The notes: a model not told the origin generated them from the sequence alone. Shown: positions 43,410 to 55,441, counted from the stretch's first letter. The stretch: 64,000 bases of DNA from Halomonas sp. THAF5a (GCF_009363755.1 NZ_CP045417.1:186001-250000); one strand, 5' to 3'. Translations and numbers: made by a program.

Positions 43410-44300
43410 ATGCCACCGACCTACACGTCATCCACCTTCAAGGGCATCGGCTTCATGTGCCTGGGCGTCTTCTGCCTGGCGCTGGGCGACGCCATCACCA
43501 AGTGGCTGGGCGAGGTGCACTCGCCGCTGCAGATCATCTTCTTTCGCACCCTGGTATCGCTGCCGCTGATCGCCCTGATCGCGCGCTTCAACGGCGGCCT
43601 GCGCACCCTCGCCACCCGGCGCCCTGGGGTGCACCTGCTGCGCGGCCTGATCTTCAGCGGCACTATGATCTGCTTCATGTGGGGCCTCACCCTGCTGCCC
43701 CTGGCCGAGACCACGGCCATCGCCTTCGCCGCGCCGCTCTTCGTGACCGTGCTGTCGGTGCCGCTGCTCGGCGAGCGGGTCGACGGGCCGACGCTGGCCG
43801 CCACCCTGCTGGGCTTCCTCGGGGTGCTGGTGGTGATCCGCCCGGGGGGCGCGAGCTTCCAGCCCGGCGCCCTGGTGGTGGTCGGCGCGGCGGTCTTCTA
43901 TGCCCTGACCATGCTCACCGCGCGGCGCTACGGCGATCGCGAGCACCTCTGGGCGATGGTCTTCTACACCACCCTGGTGCCGTTTCTGGTCTCGGCGGCG
44001 ACGCTGCCCTGGGTGTGGCAGACCCCGGCCCCGCAGCACTGGCCGGCCTTCCTGGTGGCGGGTGTGCTCGGGGTCGGCGCCATGACCGGCCTGACCCTGG
44101 CCTTTCGCTACGCCCCGGCGGCGCTGGTCGCGCCCTTCGACTACACGGCCCTGCTGTGGGCCGTGGGGCTGGGCTGGTGGTTCTGGGGCGAGGTGCCGGA
44201 TCTCTGGGTCTTCGTCGGCGGTACCCTGATCATCGCCAGCGGCCTGGCGATCGCCTATCACGATCGGCGCACCACCCTGAAGCGCCGGCCCACCGCCTGA
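43410..44300 (+). CDS. EamA-family (DMT) inner-membrane transporter
   Basis: 296 residues with ten predicted helices in two EamA repeats. The first starts KGIGFMCLGVFCLALGDAITKWLGEVHSPLQIIFFRTL; each repeat ends with a basic loop. Such proteins are usually metabolite exporters; some are S-adenosylmethionine or riboflavin transporters, but the substrate here is unknown. RBS AGGGAGGG. It ends 10 bp from the convergent DUF1826 gene. Confidence 0.85.
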   Translation: MPPTYTSSTFKGIGFMCLGVFCLALGDAITKWLGEVHSPLQIIFFRTLVSLPLIALIARFNGGLRTLATRRPGVHLLRGLIFSGTMICFMWGLTLLPLAETTAIAFAAPLFVTVLSVPLLGERVDGPTLAATLLGFLGVLVVIRPGGASFQPGALVVVGAAVFYALTMLTARRYGDREHLWAMVFYTTLVPFLVSAATLPWVWQTPAPQHWPAFLVAGVLGVGAMTGLTLAFRYAPAALVAPFDYTALLWAVGLGWWFWGEVPDLWVFVGGTLIIASGLAIAYHDRRTTLKRRPTA

Positions 44301-44310
44301 GCATCCGCCG

Positions 44311-44973
44311 CTAGGCGGGGTCCAGCGTCAGCAGCAGGCGCTGTTGGCCAGCCGGTACGCTCGGGCTGCGGTGGACCAGGCCGTGCGCCTCGTTGCCGAT
44401 CCATCCGCTGCCCTTGAGCAGCGCCAGGTCACCGACCTCGAGCCGTTGCACGGCGCCCGGGTCGGTGACGATCTCCGGTTTCTCGGGCGTCGGTGCCCCC
44501 AGGCCGTGGCGGTTGACTGCCCGCTCGGGCAGCCACTCGCTGCCGGGGCCGTGGTAGGTCGTGACCAGGCGCACGGGCAGGTTGTCGCAGTGAAAGCGGG
44601 GACACATGGCGCCGTCCATCCGGCGCAGGCGCAGGCCCACGGTATCGGTGTCGAAGAGGTAGGCCATGGCGTCGGCCAGGGTCACGATATCCTCGATCAG
44701 CTCACTGCAGGCGTCGGGCGCATGGAGGTGTTGCGAAAGCTCCGCGCGCAGGGCGTCCCCGGCGGGGCCGAGCCAGGCAAAGGAGAGCGCCCGCTCGGCC
44801 TGGAGCTGTGCCGTCACGCCGGCCTCGACGCCGGGGGAAAGCCGGCGCCGCATGATGGCGATGTTGACCTCCTCCTCGAAGATGCGGGGCAGGATGCTGA
44901 TCTCCTCGCCCTCGGCATGGCGGGGGGTAGTGCGAGAGCGAGGGGCGTTTAGGTTGAGTGCGCTCGACGGCAT
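44311..44973 (-). CDS. DUF1826 protein of the zinc-starvation regulon
   Basis: 220 residues, no signal or membrane segment. The core has FDTDTVGLRLRRMDGAMCPRFHCDNLPVRLVTTYHGPGSEWLPE followed by GDLALLKGSGWIGNEAHGLVHRSP; the conserved FHCDN, H and GNEAHGLVHRS resemble the HxD..H motif of 2-oxoglutarate/Fe(II) dioxygenase-like folds, though this is only a visual likeness. DUF1826 genes are known neighbours of Zur boxes and COG0523 genes. Divergent from the outer-membrane gene at 45072 with a Zur box between, so zinc limitation should induce it. Confidence 0.8.
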   Translation of the reverse strand: MPSSALNLNAPRSRTTPRHAEGEEISILPRIFEEEVNIAIMRRRLSPGVEAGVTAQLQAERALSFAWLGPAGDALRAELSQHLHAPDACSELIEDIVTLADAMAYLFDTDTVGLRLRRMDGAMCPRFHCDNLPVRLVTTYHGPGSEWLPERAVNRHGLGAPTPEKPEIVTDPGAVQRLEVGDLALLKGSGWIGNEAHGLVHRSPSVPAGQQRLLLTLDPA

Positions 44974-45003
44974 GGCGGGATCCCTACGACATGGGGTTGC
45001 TTG

Positions 45004-45024
45004 AATGTTATGTTATAACGTATC
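45004..45024. promoter_or_regulatory. Zur box serving DUF1826 and the zinc operon
   Basis: The core GTTATGTTATAAC (45008-45020) compares with the Zur core GTTATANTATAAC, one mismatch. It lies between divergent genes, 31 bp and 52 bp from their start codons, and the flanks AAT/GTATC extend the palindrome. A second, better-matching copy stands at znuA/znuCB. Confidence 0.85.
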
Positions 45025-45071
45025 TTTTCTGGTCCTTGAAGCCGAGCCAGCTCATCCGACCGAGAGATACC

Positions 45072-46421
45072 ATGACACGCCGCCCCTTTCGCCTTCTCAC
45101 ACCGCTCGCCGCCACCCTGCTGATGAGCACGACCGCACACGGGCAGGAGCAGGATGCCCACTCGCACGATCACGAGGCGCATGGGCATGACCATGAGGCG
45201 CATGGGCATGGTCACGACCACGACCACGACCATGACCATGACCGTGCTGGCGTGGGGCTTGCCGATCTGCGCCTGTCCGCCGCCTTGACCGTGGAGGGCA
45301 TCTACCACAACCGCGTCTCCGGGGACGAGGGCTCCCCCGCCGGCTTTGGCCATGGCGAGGATCATGATGAAGGCCATCACGAAGGCCATGCCGGTCACGA
45401 GGATCACGGCCATGCGCATGGTCTCGATGAAGGCTTCAACCTGGGGCACTCCGAACTGATGCTGCGCGGGCAGACCTCGCTGTTCGAGGGGCAGGCCGTG
45501 GTATCGCTTACCGAGGACGACGTCAGTCTCGAGGAGGCCTTCGTGGCGACGCGGGCGCTGCCTCACGACCTGCGGATCAAGGCCGGCCGGTTCCTGTCGG
45601 AGATCGGTCACGTCAACAGTCGCCATCCCCATGCCTGGGACTTCATCGAACGCCCGCTGGTCAACGAGTACCTGTTCGGCGATCACGGCCTGCGTGAGGA
45701 TGGCGTGCAGCTCACCTGGTCACCCTCGCCGCACACCACCCTGGGCACCGAGTGGCTGCAAGGGGACGGCGAGCGGCTCAGCCGCTTCGATGAAGGGGGC
45801 AGCGAGGCGCGAGACAGCGGCCCGCGGCTGGTGACGATCTTCGCCAAGCAGCGCACCGCCCTGGGCGATGGCCAGACCCTCGACTACGGCGCTTCCGCCG
45901 GCGTCAGTCGCCAGTACGTCCGTCTCGACGACCATGGCGAGCATGCCCATAGCCTGGAGGGCGACAGCTGGTTCGCCGGCCTGGATGCCCGCTATCACTA
46001 CCGCAGCGGCCGGCATGGCGGTCAGGGCGACTGGACCCTGGGCGCCGAATACTTCTACACCGAGCGCGACCTGACCGAGCGGGTCAATCACCACGGTGAC
46101 TGGGAATCGGGGGACGACTTCACCGAGCAGCAGGACGGCGCCTATGTCGAGGCCATTTACGGTGTCGCGCCGCACTGGGAGCTCGGGGTGCGCAGCGAGG
46201 CCCTGGGGCTGACCAACGAGACCGTCCACGCCCACCCCAGCGAACTGGAGTCCGCCGATGCCTCCTACCGCCACAGCGGACAGGCGACCTGGCGCTTCCG
46301 CGACCATGCCTTCCTGCGCGCCCAGCTGAGTCAGGAGGACTTCGCCGGCCAGGACGAGAGCTGGGTGGCCATGCTGCAGTTCAATGCCACCTTTGGCCAC
46401 CCAGCCGGTCATGCCCATTAA
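45072..46421 (+). CDS. Histidine-rich outer-membrane beta-barrel protein, zinc-regulated
   Basis: 449 residues. Signal peptide (about 1-24, AHGQEQ), then a strongly His/Asp-rich stretch (about 28-57) and a second His-rich loop (about 92-117). The rest has alternating amphipathic strands and ends in ...MLQFNATFGHPAGHAH, barrel-like but with His beyond the usual terminal aromatic residue. There is no TonB box or plug domain, and it is too short for a TonB-dependent receptor, so a porin-like zinc entry channel is likely. Directly behind a Zur box, first of the operon. Confidence 0.75.
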   Translation: MTRRPFRLLTPLAATLLMSTTAHGQEQDAHSHDHEAHGHDHEAHGHGHDHDHDHDHDRAGVGLADLRLSAALTVEGIYHNRVSGDEGSPAGFGHGEDHDEGHHEGHAGHEDHGHAHGLDEGFNLGHSELMLRGQTSLFEGQAVVSLTEDDVSLEEAFVATRALPHDLRIKAGRFLSEIGHVNSRHPHAWDFIERPLVNEYLFGDHGLREDGVQLTWSPSPHTTLGTEWLQGDGERLSRFDEGGSEARDSGPRLVTIFAKQRTALGDGQTLDYGASAGVSRQYVRLDDHGEHAHSLEGDSWFAGLDARYHYRSGRHGGQGDWTLGAEYFYTERDLTERVNHHGDWESGDDFTEQQDGAYVEAIYGVAPHWELGVRSEALGLTNETVHAHPSELESADASYRHSGQATWRFRDHAFLRAQLSQEDFAGQDESWVAMLQFNATFGHPAGHAH

Positions 46422-46425
46422 CCGC

Positions 46426-46456
46426 AGGCGCGGCGGTGGCGACGAGCGCCGCGCCT
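46426..46456 (+). terminator. Stem-loop between the outer-membrane gene and dksA2
   Basis: AGGCGCGGCG and CGCCGCGCCT pair over 10 bp around an 11-base loop. It lacks a T run, so partial attenuation of the downstream cytoplasmic genes is more likely than full termination. Confidence 0.55.
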
Positions 46457-46484
46457 CGCGTGCCTGTCGCGAGAGGAGAGTGCG

Positions 46485-46909
46485 ATGCCATCTGCCGAAG
46501 AGACCCGTCTGCTGTCGATGCCGGCTGATGACTACATGAACGACGAGCAGTTGGCGTTCTTCCGCCGTCGACTGCTTGCCGACAAGGCCCGCATCGAGGA
46601 ACACCTGGGCGACATTCGTGCCGCCATGGCCGGCCACGAGCGCGACAGCGATGAGCTGGACCAGGCGGCCTTCGAGGAGGTGCTGCGCCTGCAGCTGCGT
46701 CAGGCCGATCGGGAGACCCGGCTGCTGGCCAATATCGGCGCGGCGCTGCGCCGCATCGAGGCGGGCGATTATGGCTACTGCGAGGAGAGCGGTGAGCCGA
46801 TCGGCCTTCCTCGGCTCCTGCTGCGTCCCACCGCGCGGCTCAGCCTGGAGGCCAAGGAGCGCCAGGAGCATCGCGAGACCCACTACCGCAAGAACCGAGG
46901 TGAAGGCTG

Positions 46910-46910
<1 letters not shown>
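46485..46910 (+). CDS. dksA2: DksA2, zinc-independent DksA paralogue
   Basis: 141 residues. Binds the RNA polymerase secondary channel and, with ppGpp, controls transcription. The coiled-coil tip D56-x-x-D59-x-A61 is intact. Of the four zinc cysteines of normal DksA only C99 remains: the motif reads C-E-E-S, and the second pair is S120 and A123. It should therefore fold without zinc and replace DksA when zinc is scarce, as known for P. aeruginosa DksA2. RBS GAGAGGAGAG. The stop overlaps the next start by one base (TGATG). Confidence 0.92.
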
Positions 46911-48130
<1,220 letters not shown>

Positions 48131-48133
48131 GCC

Positions 48134-49207
48134 ATGCCCACGGAAGACCTCATTCCGGTCACGGTACTGACCGGATTTCTCGGCAGCGGCAAGACGACCT
48201 TGCTCAACCAACTGGTGCGCCAGCCTGCCATGCGTGATGCGCTGGTGGTGATCAACGAGTTCGGGGATATCGGGCTCGACCACCGGCTGGTCGCCGAAGG
48301 CGATGAGCATAGCGTGGTGGAGATGAGCAGCGGCTGCCTGTGCTGCACCATCCGCGGGGACCTCAGTCGCAGCGTCCAGCAGGCGCTGGAGCGCCTCGAC
48401 CGTGGAGAGGGTCGACCGATCTCGCGGATGGTGATCGAGACCACGGGGCTGGCCGATCCGGCGCCGATTCTCCAGACCCTCATGACCGACCACTGGCTGG
48501 CCCACCGCTTTCGGCTGGATGGCGTGGTGTGTCTGGTGGATGCGGCCAACGGCATCTCGACCCTCAACGCCCATCGCGAATCTCAACGACAGGCGGCCAT
48601 CGCCGACTGCCTGCTGATCACCAAGGCCGACCTGGTCGACGACAGCCGCCTGACGCGGCTCGCCGAGCGGCTGACCGAGATCAATCCGGCGGCCGAGCAG
48701 TGGACCGTGCACCACGGTGAGATCGAGGCCGAGCGGCTCACCGCCAAGCGCCTGCCCGTCTCGGAGCACGCCGACCGGCAGGCCGAGGACTGGCTGAGCG
48801 CGGGCGCCTACCTCCAGGTGTCTTCCCTCTCGGGACTGGCGCCCACGGCCAGCGCCGCCTTTGCGCCGATGCTGGCCCCCGCCGGCGAAGCGCCACTGAG
48901 CCGGCACGGCGAGCAGATACGCTCGTTCTGCTTCAGTGTGGAGGCGCCCATCGCGCCCGAGGTGCTGGAGGACTGGCTGGAGCTAGTGATGAGCCTGCTC
49001 GGCGACAGGATGCTGCGCATCAAGGCGATCGTGAACGTCGCGGGTCGGCCACAGCCGCTGGCCCTGCATGGGGTTCAGCATATCTTCCACCCGCCGGTGG
49101 CCCTGCCGTCGAAGGCGTGCCCCGATGGGGTCTCACGCTTCGTCTTCATCACCAGCGGCGTGGCGCCTGACGCCGTCACGCGGCTGTTCGACTACTTCGA
49201 CCGCTAG
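48134..49207 (+). CDS. Second COG0523 (CobW-like) GTPase
   Basis: 357 residues. Walker [10 protein letters not shown] (14-22), C68-L-C-C71 metal motif, [10 protein letters not shown], and TKAD. It is shorter than the neighbouring ZigA, with a different C-terminal domain ([52 protein letters not shown]...). It belongs to another COG0523 subfamily, so it probably serves a different client. Two such chaperones in tandem, upstream of folE2, hisI, cysS, thrS and pyrC, suggest clients among those products. Confidence 0.9.
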   Translation: MPTEDLIPVTVLTGFLGSGKTTLLNQLVRQPAMRDALVVINEFGDIGLDHRLVAEGDEHSVVEMSSGCLCCTIRGDLSRSVQQALERLDRGEGRPISRMVIETTGLADPAPILQTLMTDHWLAHRFRLDGVVCLVDAANGISTLNAHRESQRQAAIADCLLITKADLVDDSRLTRLAERLTEINPAAEQWTVHHGEIEAERLTAKRLPVSEHADRQAEDWLSAGAYLQVSSLSGLAPTASAAFAPMLAPAGEAPLSRHGEQIRSFCFSVEAPIAPEVLEDWLELVMSLLGDRMLRIKAIVNVAGRPQPLALHGVQHIFHPPVALPSKACPDGVSRFVFITSGVAPDAVTRLFDYFDR

Positions 49208-49231
49208 TCGTCATTCACAAGCGAGCCCTAC

Positions 49232-50128
49232 ATGGAACAGCACTCTCTGGAAGACATCGCCGCCGCGCCTGCCGAACGCCTGGGCACGCTGAGCTGGGTC
49301 GGCATGGAAGGCATCGCGCTGCCGCTCCGGGTGGCCGGGCAGAGCATTGCCGGTCGCGCCTCGGCGGGCGTGAGCCTCGACGATCCCACCGCCCGGGGCA
49401 TTCACATGTCGCGCCTCTACCTGGCGCTGGCGGACCTGGAAGCGCGTGAGCTCTCGCAGTCGCGGGTTGCCGAGGTGCTCGACGCCTTCCTGGCCAGCCA
49501 TGAGGGGCTGGCCCGGCAGGCCTTCCTCGACCTGGAGGGCGAGGCGCTGCTGCGCCGCCCGGCGCTGATCAGTCCGCTGTCCGGATGGAAGACCTATCCC
49601 TTCGCCCTGCGCTGCCGGCGCGATGCCGAAGGCCTGGCGGTTACCCTGGACCTGACGGTCGGCTACTCCTCGACCTGCCCCTGTTCGGCGGCCCTGGCCC
49701 GCCAGCTGATCCAGCAGGCCTTCGACGAGGACTTCACCGACGTGCCGGTCACCCGCGAGGCGGTGCATGCCTGGCTGGGCAGCGAGCAGGGCATCCTGGC
49801 CACGCCCCACAGCCAGCGCAGCCAGGCCCATCTGTCGGTGCGCCTGGCGGATGACCTCGAGGCGCTGCCGCTTACGGCCCTGGTGGAGCGCGTCGAGAAG
49901 GCGCTCGGCACGGCGCTTCAGACCGCGGTCAAGCGCGTCGACGAGCAGGCCTTCGCCCTGGCCAATGGCCAGAATCTGATGTTCTGCGAGGATGCCGCCC
50001 GGCGCCTGCACCACGCGCTTCGCGACCAGCCCGGCATCGAGGGCTTCTCCCTGCGGGTGGTGCATGCCGAGAGCCTGCACGCCCACGACGCCGTGGCCCG
50101 CAGCCAGTGGAACTGGCAGGAGGCCTGA
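49232..50128 (+). CDS. folE2: FolE2, GTP cyclohydrolase IB
   Basis: 298 residues. Makes dihydroneopterin triphosphate for folate. It is the type IB enzyme, which works with Mn or other metals, in place of zinc-dependent FolE; Zur control of folE2 is known in several bacteria. Motifs: GIHMSRLY (57-64) and [13 protein letters not shown] with C149/C151. Weak RBS, but close spacing (24 bp) in the operon. The stop overlaps the hisI start by one base (TGATG). Confidence 0.94.
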   Translation: MEQHSLEDIAAAPAERLGTLSWVGMEGIALPLRVAGQSIAGRASAGVSLDDPTARGIHMSRLYLALADLEARELSQSRVAEVLDAFLASHEGLARQAFLDLEGEALLRRPALISPLSGWKTYPFALRCRRDAEGLAVTLDLTVGYSSTCPCSAALARQLIQQAFDEDFTDVPVTREAVHAWLGSEQGILATPHSQRSQAHLSVRLADDLEALPLTALVERVEKALGTALQTAVKRVDEQAFALANGQNLMFCEDAARRLHHALRDQPGIEGFSLRVVHAESLHAHDAVARSQWNWQEA

Positions 50129-50541
50129 TGGACATCTGGAGGCAACTGGAAGAGGCCGAGCGCGGTGAGCGCCGTCCGCTCGAAGCCGTCGTCGCCGCCA
50201 TGCCGTGGAACAGCGACGGCCTGGTGACCGCCGTCGCCCAGCAGCACGACAGCGGCGAGGTGCTGATGCTCGCCTGGATGAACCGCGAGGCGCTGCGCGA
50301 GACCCTGGACACCGGGCGAGTCTGCTACTGGTCGCGCTCCCGGCAGGCCCTGTGGCGCAAGGGCGAGAGCTCGGGCCACCGGCAGCGGCTCATCGAGGCG
50401 CGGCTGGACTGTGACGGCGACGCCGTGCTGCTGCTCGTCGACCAGCAGGGGCCGGCCTGCCATACGGGGCGGCCCAACTGCTTCTACAACGCCATTCGCG
50501 ACGGCTCGGTGGAGGTCATCACCGCACCGCTGAGTTCCTGA
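50128..50541 (+). CDS. hisI: Phosphoribosyl-AMP cyclohydrolase HisI (zinc-regulon copy)
   Basis: 137 residues. Opens the adenine ring of PR-AMP in histidine synthesis. Motifs: [40 protein letters not shown] and CFYN. The cysteines C and CHTG...C that bind zinc in the family are all present, so this copy is not zinc-free; its place after two COG0523 chaperones suggests it receives scarce zinc. It is outside any his operon, so it is probably a paralogue. Confidence 0.93.
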   Translation: MDIWRQLEEAERGERRPLEAVVAAMPWNSDGLVTAVAQQHDSGEVLMLAWMNREALRETLDTGRVCYWSRSRQALWRKGESSGHRQRLIEARLDCDGDAVLLLVDQQGPACHTGRPNCFYNAIRDGSVEVITAPLSS

Positions 50542-50576
50542 CGGATCCGCCGCCCGAACGCCATGCCAGGAGCACG

Positions 50577-51953
50577 ATGCAACTCTTCAATACCCTGACT
50601 CGCCGTCGCGAGACGCTGCGCACCGAACGACCGGACCGCGTCACGCTCTATGTCTGCGGTCCCACGGTCTACAACTACGCCCACATCGGCAACGCCCGTC
50701 CGGCGGTGGTCTTCGATCTGCTGTCACGGGTGCTGCGCCATGACTATGCGCGGGTGGTCTATGCGCGCAACTTCACCGACGTGGACGACAAGATCAACGC
50801 CGCCGCTGCGGCGGCGGGGGTGCCCATCGGCACCATCACCGAGCGCTATATCGCCGCCTATCAAGAGGACATGCAGGCGCTCGGCGTGCGCCCACCGGAT
50901 CTCGAACCCCTCGTCACCGAGCATCTTCCCGAGATCATCGCGCTGATCGAGACCCTGATCGCACGCGGCCACGCCTACGAGGCCGAGGGGCACGTGCTCT
51001 TTCACGTCGGCTCCTTTGCGGAGTACGGCCGGCTCTCGGGCCGTCGCCCCGAGGAGATGCTGGCCGGCGCCCGGGTGGAAGTGGCCCCCTACAAGCGCGA
51101 CCCGCTGGACTTCGTGCTGTGGAAGCCCTCCGCGCCCGAGCAGCCGGGCTGGGAGAGCCCCTGGGGGCGCGGGCGGCCCGGCTGGCACGTGGAGTGCACC
51201 GCCATGATCGGCGAACACCTGGGCCACACCATCGATATCCACGGCGGCGGCCAGGACCTGATCTTCCCCCATCACGAGAACGAGATCGCCCAGGGCACCT
51301 GCGCCCACGGCGCCCGCTACTGCCACACCTGGGTGCACAACAGCTTCGTCACCGTGGACGGGCAGAAGATGTCGAAGTCGCTGGGCAACGTGCTGCTGGT
51401 GCGCGACCTGCTCGACCAGGGCCCGGGGGAGGCGGTGCGCCTGGCGCTGCTCGGCACCCACTATCGCCGCCCCCTGGACTGGAACGCCGAGCGCCTGAAG
51501 CGTGCCCGGCGCACCCTGCTCCACCACTACCGGGCCCTGGCCGAGGTCGAGGCCCTGGAGGCCACCGACGCGCCCCCGGACGCAGAGCTGCTGGCGGCGC
51601 TGCGCCGTGACTTGAACGTCGCCGAGGCGCTCGGCCGCCTGCAGCGGCTGGTGGACGACCTGAAGGCCGCGGACAGCGATGCCGAGCGTGCCCGCGCCAA
51701 GGGCACCGTGCTGGCCTCGGCCAGGCTGCTCGGCCTGCTCCAGCAGTCCCCCGCCGAGGCCCTGGCCGCGCTGGCCCCCGAACGCGCCGACCTGCCGGTG
51801 ACGCGCATCGAGGCGCTGGTCGCCGAGCGCGAACAGGCCCGGCAGCAGCGCGACTTCGCCCGTGCCGATGCCCTGCGCGACGCCCTGGCCGAGCTGGGCG
51901 CCGAGGTGCGCGATACGCCCGAAGGCCCCCGCTGGCAGCCGGTGCTTGCCTAG
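50577..51953 (+). CDS. cysS: Cysteinyl-tRNA synthetase (zinc-regulon copy)
   Basis: 458 residues. Class I synthetase: C27 in [58 protein letters not shown]. All four zinc ligands of E. coli CysRS (Cys, Cys, His, Glu) have counterparts. The C-terminal anticodon part is of normal length. RBS CCAGGAGC. Its place in a Zur-type operon suggests a second copy for zinc-poor growth; whether a housekeeping cysS exists elsewhere cannot be seen. Confidence 0.95.
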   Translation: MQLFNTLTRRRETLRTERPDRVTLYVCGPTVYNYAHIGNARPAVVFDLLSRVLRHDYARVVYARNFTDVDDKINAAAAAAGVPIGTITERYIAAYQEDMQALGVRPPDLEPLVTEHLPEIIALIETLIARGHAYEAEGHVLFHVGSFAEYGRLSGRRPEEMLAGARVEVAPYKRDPLDFVLWKPSAPEQPGWESPWGRGRPGWHVECTAMIGEHLGHTIDIHGGGQDLIFPHHENEIAQGTCAHGARYCHTWVHNSFVTVDGQKMSKSLGNVLLVRDLLDQGPGEAVRLALLGTHYRRPLDWNAERLKRARRTLLHHYRALAEVEALEATDAPPDAELLAALRRDLNVAEALGRLQRLVDDLKAADSDAERARAKGTVLASARLLGLLQQSPAEALAALAPERADLPVTRIEALVAEREQARQQRDFARADALRDALAELGAEVRDTPEGPRWQPVLA

Positions 51954-52003
51954 GACGGCCCCCCCTCATGCTTCGATATGCTTCGATCGACGAGACCCCT
52001 CCC

Positions 52004-54025
52004 ATGACCGAGACGCTCCCTCCCGCCGCCGGCGACACCCTCATCATCACCCTGCCGGACGGACGCGAGCTGACGCTGACCGCGCCCACCTGCGTATCCA
52101 AGATCGCCGCCGCCATCGGTCCCGGCCTGGCCCGCCAGGCGCTGGCCGGCCGCGTGGACGGCCGGCTGGTGGATGCCTGCGACCCCATTACCGAGGACGC
52201 CCGGGTGCAGGTGATCACGCCCCGCGATCCCGAGGGGCTGGAGATCATTCGCCACTCCTGTGCCCACCTGGTGGGGCACGCCGTCAAGCAGCTCTATCCC
52301 GACGCCGAGATGGTGATCGGCCCGGTCATCGACGACGGCTTCTACTACGACATCGCCTTCGAGCGCCCCTTCACGCCGGAGGACCAGGCGGCCATCGAGG
52401 CGCGCATGGCGGAGCTGATCGCCCAGGAGTACGACGTCGTCAAGCGACGGGTGCCGCGGGAGGAGGCCCTCCGGATCTTCCGCGAGCGCGGCGAGGGCTA
52501 CAAGCAGCGCCTGATCGAGGAGATGCCCGACGAGGCCACCCTCGGGCTCTACTTCCATCAGGAATACGTGGACATGTGCCGCGGCCCCCACGTGCCCAAC
52601 ACCCGTTTTCTCAAGCACTTCCGGCTGACCAAGCTGTCCGGCGCCTACTGGCGGGGCGACGCCCGCAACGCCCAGCTGCAGCGCCTCTACGGCACCGCCT
52701 GGGCCGACCGCAAGGCGCTCAAGGCCTACCTGACGCGCCTGGAGGAGGCCGAGAAGCGCGACCACCGCCGCCTGGGGCGCCAGCTGGGGCTGTTTCACTT
52801 CCAGGAAGAGGCCCCCGGCGCGGTGTTCTGGCAGCCCGGCGGCTGGACGGTACTGCAGACCCTGATCGCCTACATGCGTCGCCGCCAGGCCGCCGGCGGC
52901 TATGTGGAGGTGAACACGCCGGACCTCATGGATCGCGCCCTGTGGGAGACCTCCGGCCACTGGCAGAACTATCAGGAGCACATGTTCACCACGCGCACGG
53001 AGGATGGCCGCGACCTGGCGCTCAAGCCGATGAACTGCCCGGGCAGCGTGATGCTCTATCGCCACGGCCTGAAGAGCTACCGCGAGCTGCCGATCCGCAT
53101 GGGCGAGTTCGGCAAGGTGCACCGCTACGAGCCCTCCGGCGCCCTGCATGGCCTGCTGCGGGTGCGCCACTTCACCCAGGACGATGCCCATATCTACTGC
53201 ACGCCCGAGCAGATGAACGCGGAGTGCCGCCGCGTGGTGGCGCTGGTGCTCGACATCTATCGGGAGTTCGGCTTCGAGGAGGTGCGCCTCAAGCTCTCCA
53301 CCCGGCCGGAGAACCGCATGGGCAGCGAGGCCGTCTGGGACCGTCTGGAGGGCGCCCTGACCACGGCGCTGGAGGGGATGGCGCTGGAGTACGAGCTCAA
53401 CCCCGGCGAAGGGGCCTTCTACGGGCCCAAGCTGGAGTTCGTGCTGCGCGACGCCATCGGCCGCGACTGGCAGTGCGGCACCCTGCAGGTGGACATGAAC
53501 CTGCCCGAGCGCTTCGCGCTCGACTACGTCGACGAAGCGGGCCAGCGCCAGCGTCCGGTGCTGCTGCACCGTGCGCTGTTCGGCTCACTGGAGCGCTTCC
53601 TCGGCATCCTGATCGAGCATCACGCCGGCAAGCTGCCGGCCTGGCTGGCGCCCCGGCAGGCGGTGGTGATGTCGATCACCGAGGCCCAGGCCGACTATGC
53701 CCGGGCGCTCGCCGAGGCGCTGTGCGGCGCCGGTTTGCGCGCCGAGGCCGATGTGCGTAACGAGAAGATCGGCTACAAGATCCGCGAGCAGACCCTGCAG
53801 CGTATTCCTTATCTGCTGGTCGTCGGCGGCCGGGAGGCGGCCGAGGGCAGGGTCACCCTGCGCCACCGGGACGGCACCGACCTCGGCACGCTCGGCGTGG
53901 AGGACGCCATCGCCCTGCTCGAGAGCGAGTGCCAGGCCCCCGACCGGGACGCCCAGCGCCGCGCCCAGGCGGACCGTCTGCAGCGCCTGCTCGCTCCGGG
54001 GAACGCCGAGGAGGCCACCGCATGA
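52004..54025 (+). CDS. thrS: Threonyl-tRNA synthetase (zinc-regulon copy)
   Basis: 673 residues with TGS (about 14-75), editing/SAD (about 77-220), class II core and anticodon domain. Zinc-site residues are kept: C in [14 protein letters not shown] in [10 protein letters not shown] in [13 protein letters not shown]. The editing motif [20 protein letters not shown] reads HxxxH as usual. There is no infC/rplT neighbourhood, so it is probably a paralogue of the housekeeping gene. The ATG at 52004 was chosen; 51968 is an alternative 12 codons upstream with AGGA at 12-base spacing. The stop overlaps pyrC (ATGA). Confidence 0.94.
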   Translation: MTETLPPAAGDTLIITLPDGRELTLTAPTCVSKIAAAIGPGLARQALAGRVDGRLVDACDPITEDARVQVITPRDPEGLEIIRHSCAHLVGHAVKQLYPDAEMVIGPVIDDGFYYDIAFERPFTPEDQAAIEARMAELIAQEYDVVKRRVPREEALRIFRERGEGYKQRLIEEMPDEATLGLYFHQEYVDMCRGPHVPNTRFLKHFRLTKLSGAYWRGDARNAQLQRLYGTAWADRKALKAYLTRLEEAEKRDHRRLGRQLGLFHFQEEAPGAVFWQPGGWTVLQTLIAYMRRRQAAGGYVEVNTPDLMDRALWETSGHWQNYQEHMFTTRTEDGRDLALKPMNCPGSVMLYRHGLKSYRELPIRMGEFGKVHRYEPSGALHGLLRVRHFTQDDAHIYCTPEQMNAECRRVVALVLDIYREFGFEEVRLKLSTRPENRMGSEAVWDRLEGALTTALEGMALEYELNPGEGAFYGPKLEFVLRDAIGRDWQCGTLQVDMNLPERFALDYVDEAGQRQRPVLLHRALFGSLERFLGILIEHHAGKLPAWLAPRQAVVMSITEAQADYARALAEALCGAGLRAEADVRNEKIGYKIREQTLQRIPYLLVVGGREAAEGRVTLRHRDGTDLGTLGVEDAIALLESECQAPDRDAQRRAQADRLQRLLAPGNAEEATA

Positions 54026-55395
54026 GCCCGATCGACGACCTCGACGCGCGCCTGGCCCGCCGCCATGCCGACCTGCTGGTGCTGGGCGGCCGGGTGGTCA
54101 CGCCTGCCGGCATCGAGCGCATGGATGTGGCTTGCCTGGACGGGCGGATCGTGGCCCTCGGCGAGCTGCGTGACGGCTGGACCGCCGCCAGTACCCTGGA
54201 CGCCGCCGGCCTGCACGTGCTGCCCGGGGTGATCGATACCCAGGTGCACTTCCGCGAACCGGGCCTCACCCACAAGGAGACCCTGGAGGCGGGCACTCGC
54301 GGCGCCGTGCTGGGCGGGGTCACCGGCGTCTTCGAGATGCCCAACACCGCCCCCCTGACCCTGACGCCGGAGGACCTGCAGGCCAAGTTCGACCGCGCCC
54401 GTGGCCGCGCCTGGTGCGACCACGCCTTCTACATGGGCGGGTCGGGGGTCAACGCCGAACGCCTGGCCGAGCTGGAGCGGCTGCCCGGCTGTGCCGGCGT
54501 CAAGGTGTTCATGGGCAGCTCCTTCGGCGACCTGCTGGCCGATGACGACACCGTGCTGCGGCGTATCCTGCGTCATGGCCGGCGCCGCCTGGCCGTGCAT
54601 GCCGAGGACGAGGCACGGCTGCGCGAACGCCGCGCCCTGGTGGAGGCCAGCGGCGACGTCCGGGACCACCCCCGTTGGCGCGATCCACAGAGCGCGCTGA
54701 TGGCCACCCGGCGCATCGTGGGGATGGCCGCCGAGAGCGGCCGGCGGCTGCACGTGCTGCACGTCTCCACCGCCGACGAGATGGCCTACCTGGCCCGCCA
54801 CAAGCGCCGCGTCAGCGTCGAGGTGACCCCCCACCACCTGACGCTGTGCGCGCCGGAGTGCTACGAGCGCCAGGGCAGCCTGGCCCAGATGAACCCGCCG
54901 GTGCGCGACGATGCCCACCGCCGGGGGCTGTGGCAGGCGATTCGCGACGGCGTGGTGGATGTGATCGGCAGCGACCATGCGCCCCACACCCGCGAGGAGA
55001 AGGCCCGGCCGTACCCGGACTCGCCCAGCGGCATGACCGGCGTACAGACCCTGGTGCCCATCATGCTGGATCACGTGCATCGGGGCCGGCTCAGCTTGCA
55101 GCGGCTGGTGGACCTGACCAGCGCCGGGCCGGCCCGGCTGTTCGGCATCGAGGGCAAGGGACGCATCGCGCTGGGATACGACGCCGACCTGACCCTGGTG
55201 GATCTGAACGCCCGGCGCACCATCACCGATGAGTGGATCGCCAGCGTCAGCGGCTGGACGCCCTACCATGGTCAGGCGGTCACGGGCTGGCCGATCGCCA
55301 CCGTGGTCCGTGGCCAGGCGGTGGTGCGCGACGAAGCGCTGGTCGGCCGCCCGCAGGGGCAGCCCATGGGCTTCCTGGAGTCAGCGCGACACTAG
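54022..55395 (+). CDS. pyrC: Dihydroorotase-like amidohydrolase (zinc-regulon copy)
   Basis: 457 residues, class I dihydroorotase fold. GVKVFMGSS holds the likely carbamylated Lys, LAVHAEDE and LHVLHVST carry metal His, IGSDHAPHT carries the catalytic Asp. The usual HxH at the start of the barrel reads Q-V-H ([10 protein letters not shown]), so one standard zinc ligand is replaced by Gln. That could lower zinc demand, or be a subfamily trait. Last gene of the compact run; a hairpin follows. Confidence 0.88.
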   Translation: MSPIDDLDARLARRHADLLVLGGRVVTPAGIERMDVACLDGRIVALGELRDGWTAASTLDAAGLHVLPGVIDTQVHFREPGLTHKETLEAGTRGAVLGGVTGVFEMPNTAPLTLTPEDLQAKFDRARGRAWCDHAFYMGGSGVNAERLAELERLPGCAGVKVFMGSSFGDLLADDDTVLRRILRHGRRRLAVHAEDEARLRERRALVEASGDVRDHPRWRDPQSALMATRRIVGMAAESGRRLHVLHVSTADEMAYLARHKRRVSVEVTPHHLTLCAPECYERQGSLAQMNPPVRDDAHRRGLWQAIRDGVVDVIGSDHAPHTREEKARPYPDSPSGMTGVQTLVPIMLDHVHRGRLSLQRLVDLTSAGPARLFGIEGKGRIALGYDADLTLVDLNARRTITDEWIASVSGWTPYHGQAVTGWPIATVVRGQAVVRDEALVGRPQGQPMGFLESARH

Positions 55396-55396
55396 C

Positions 55397-55417
55397 GCCC
55401 CGGCATCACGCCGGGGC
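55397..55417. terminator. Hairpin between pyrC and the His-rich gene
   Basis: GCCCCGGC-ATCAC-GCCGGGGC, an 8-bp perfect stem directly after the pyrC stop. Convergent genes on both sides make a bidirectional terminator likely, although no T tract is present. Confidence 0.6.
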
Positions 55418-55441
55418 AGCGACAGGGGCCCGCCGTGGCCG

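Noticed and set aside
45072..46421. TonB-dependent zinc receptor (ZnuD type)
   Set aside because: Too short, with no plug domain or TonB box. A plug-less barrel fits better.
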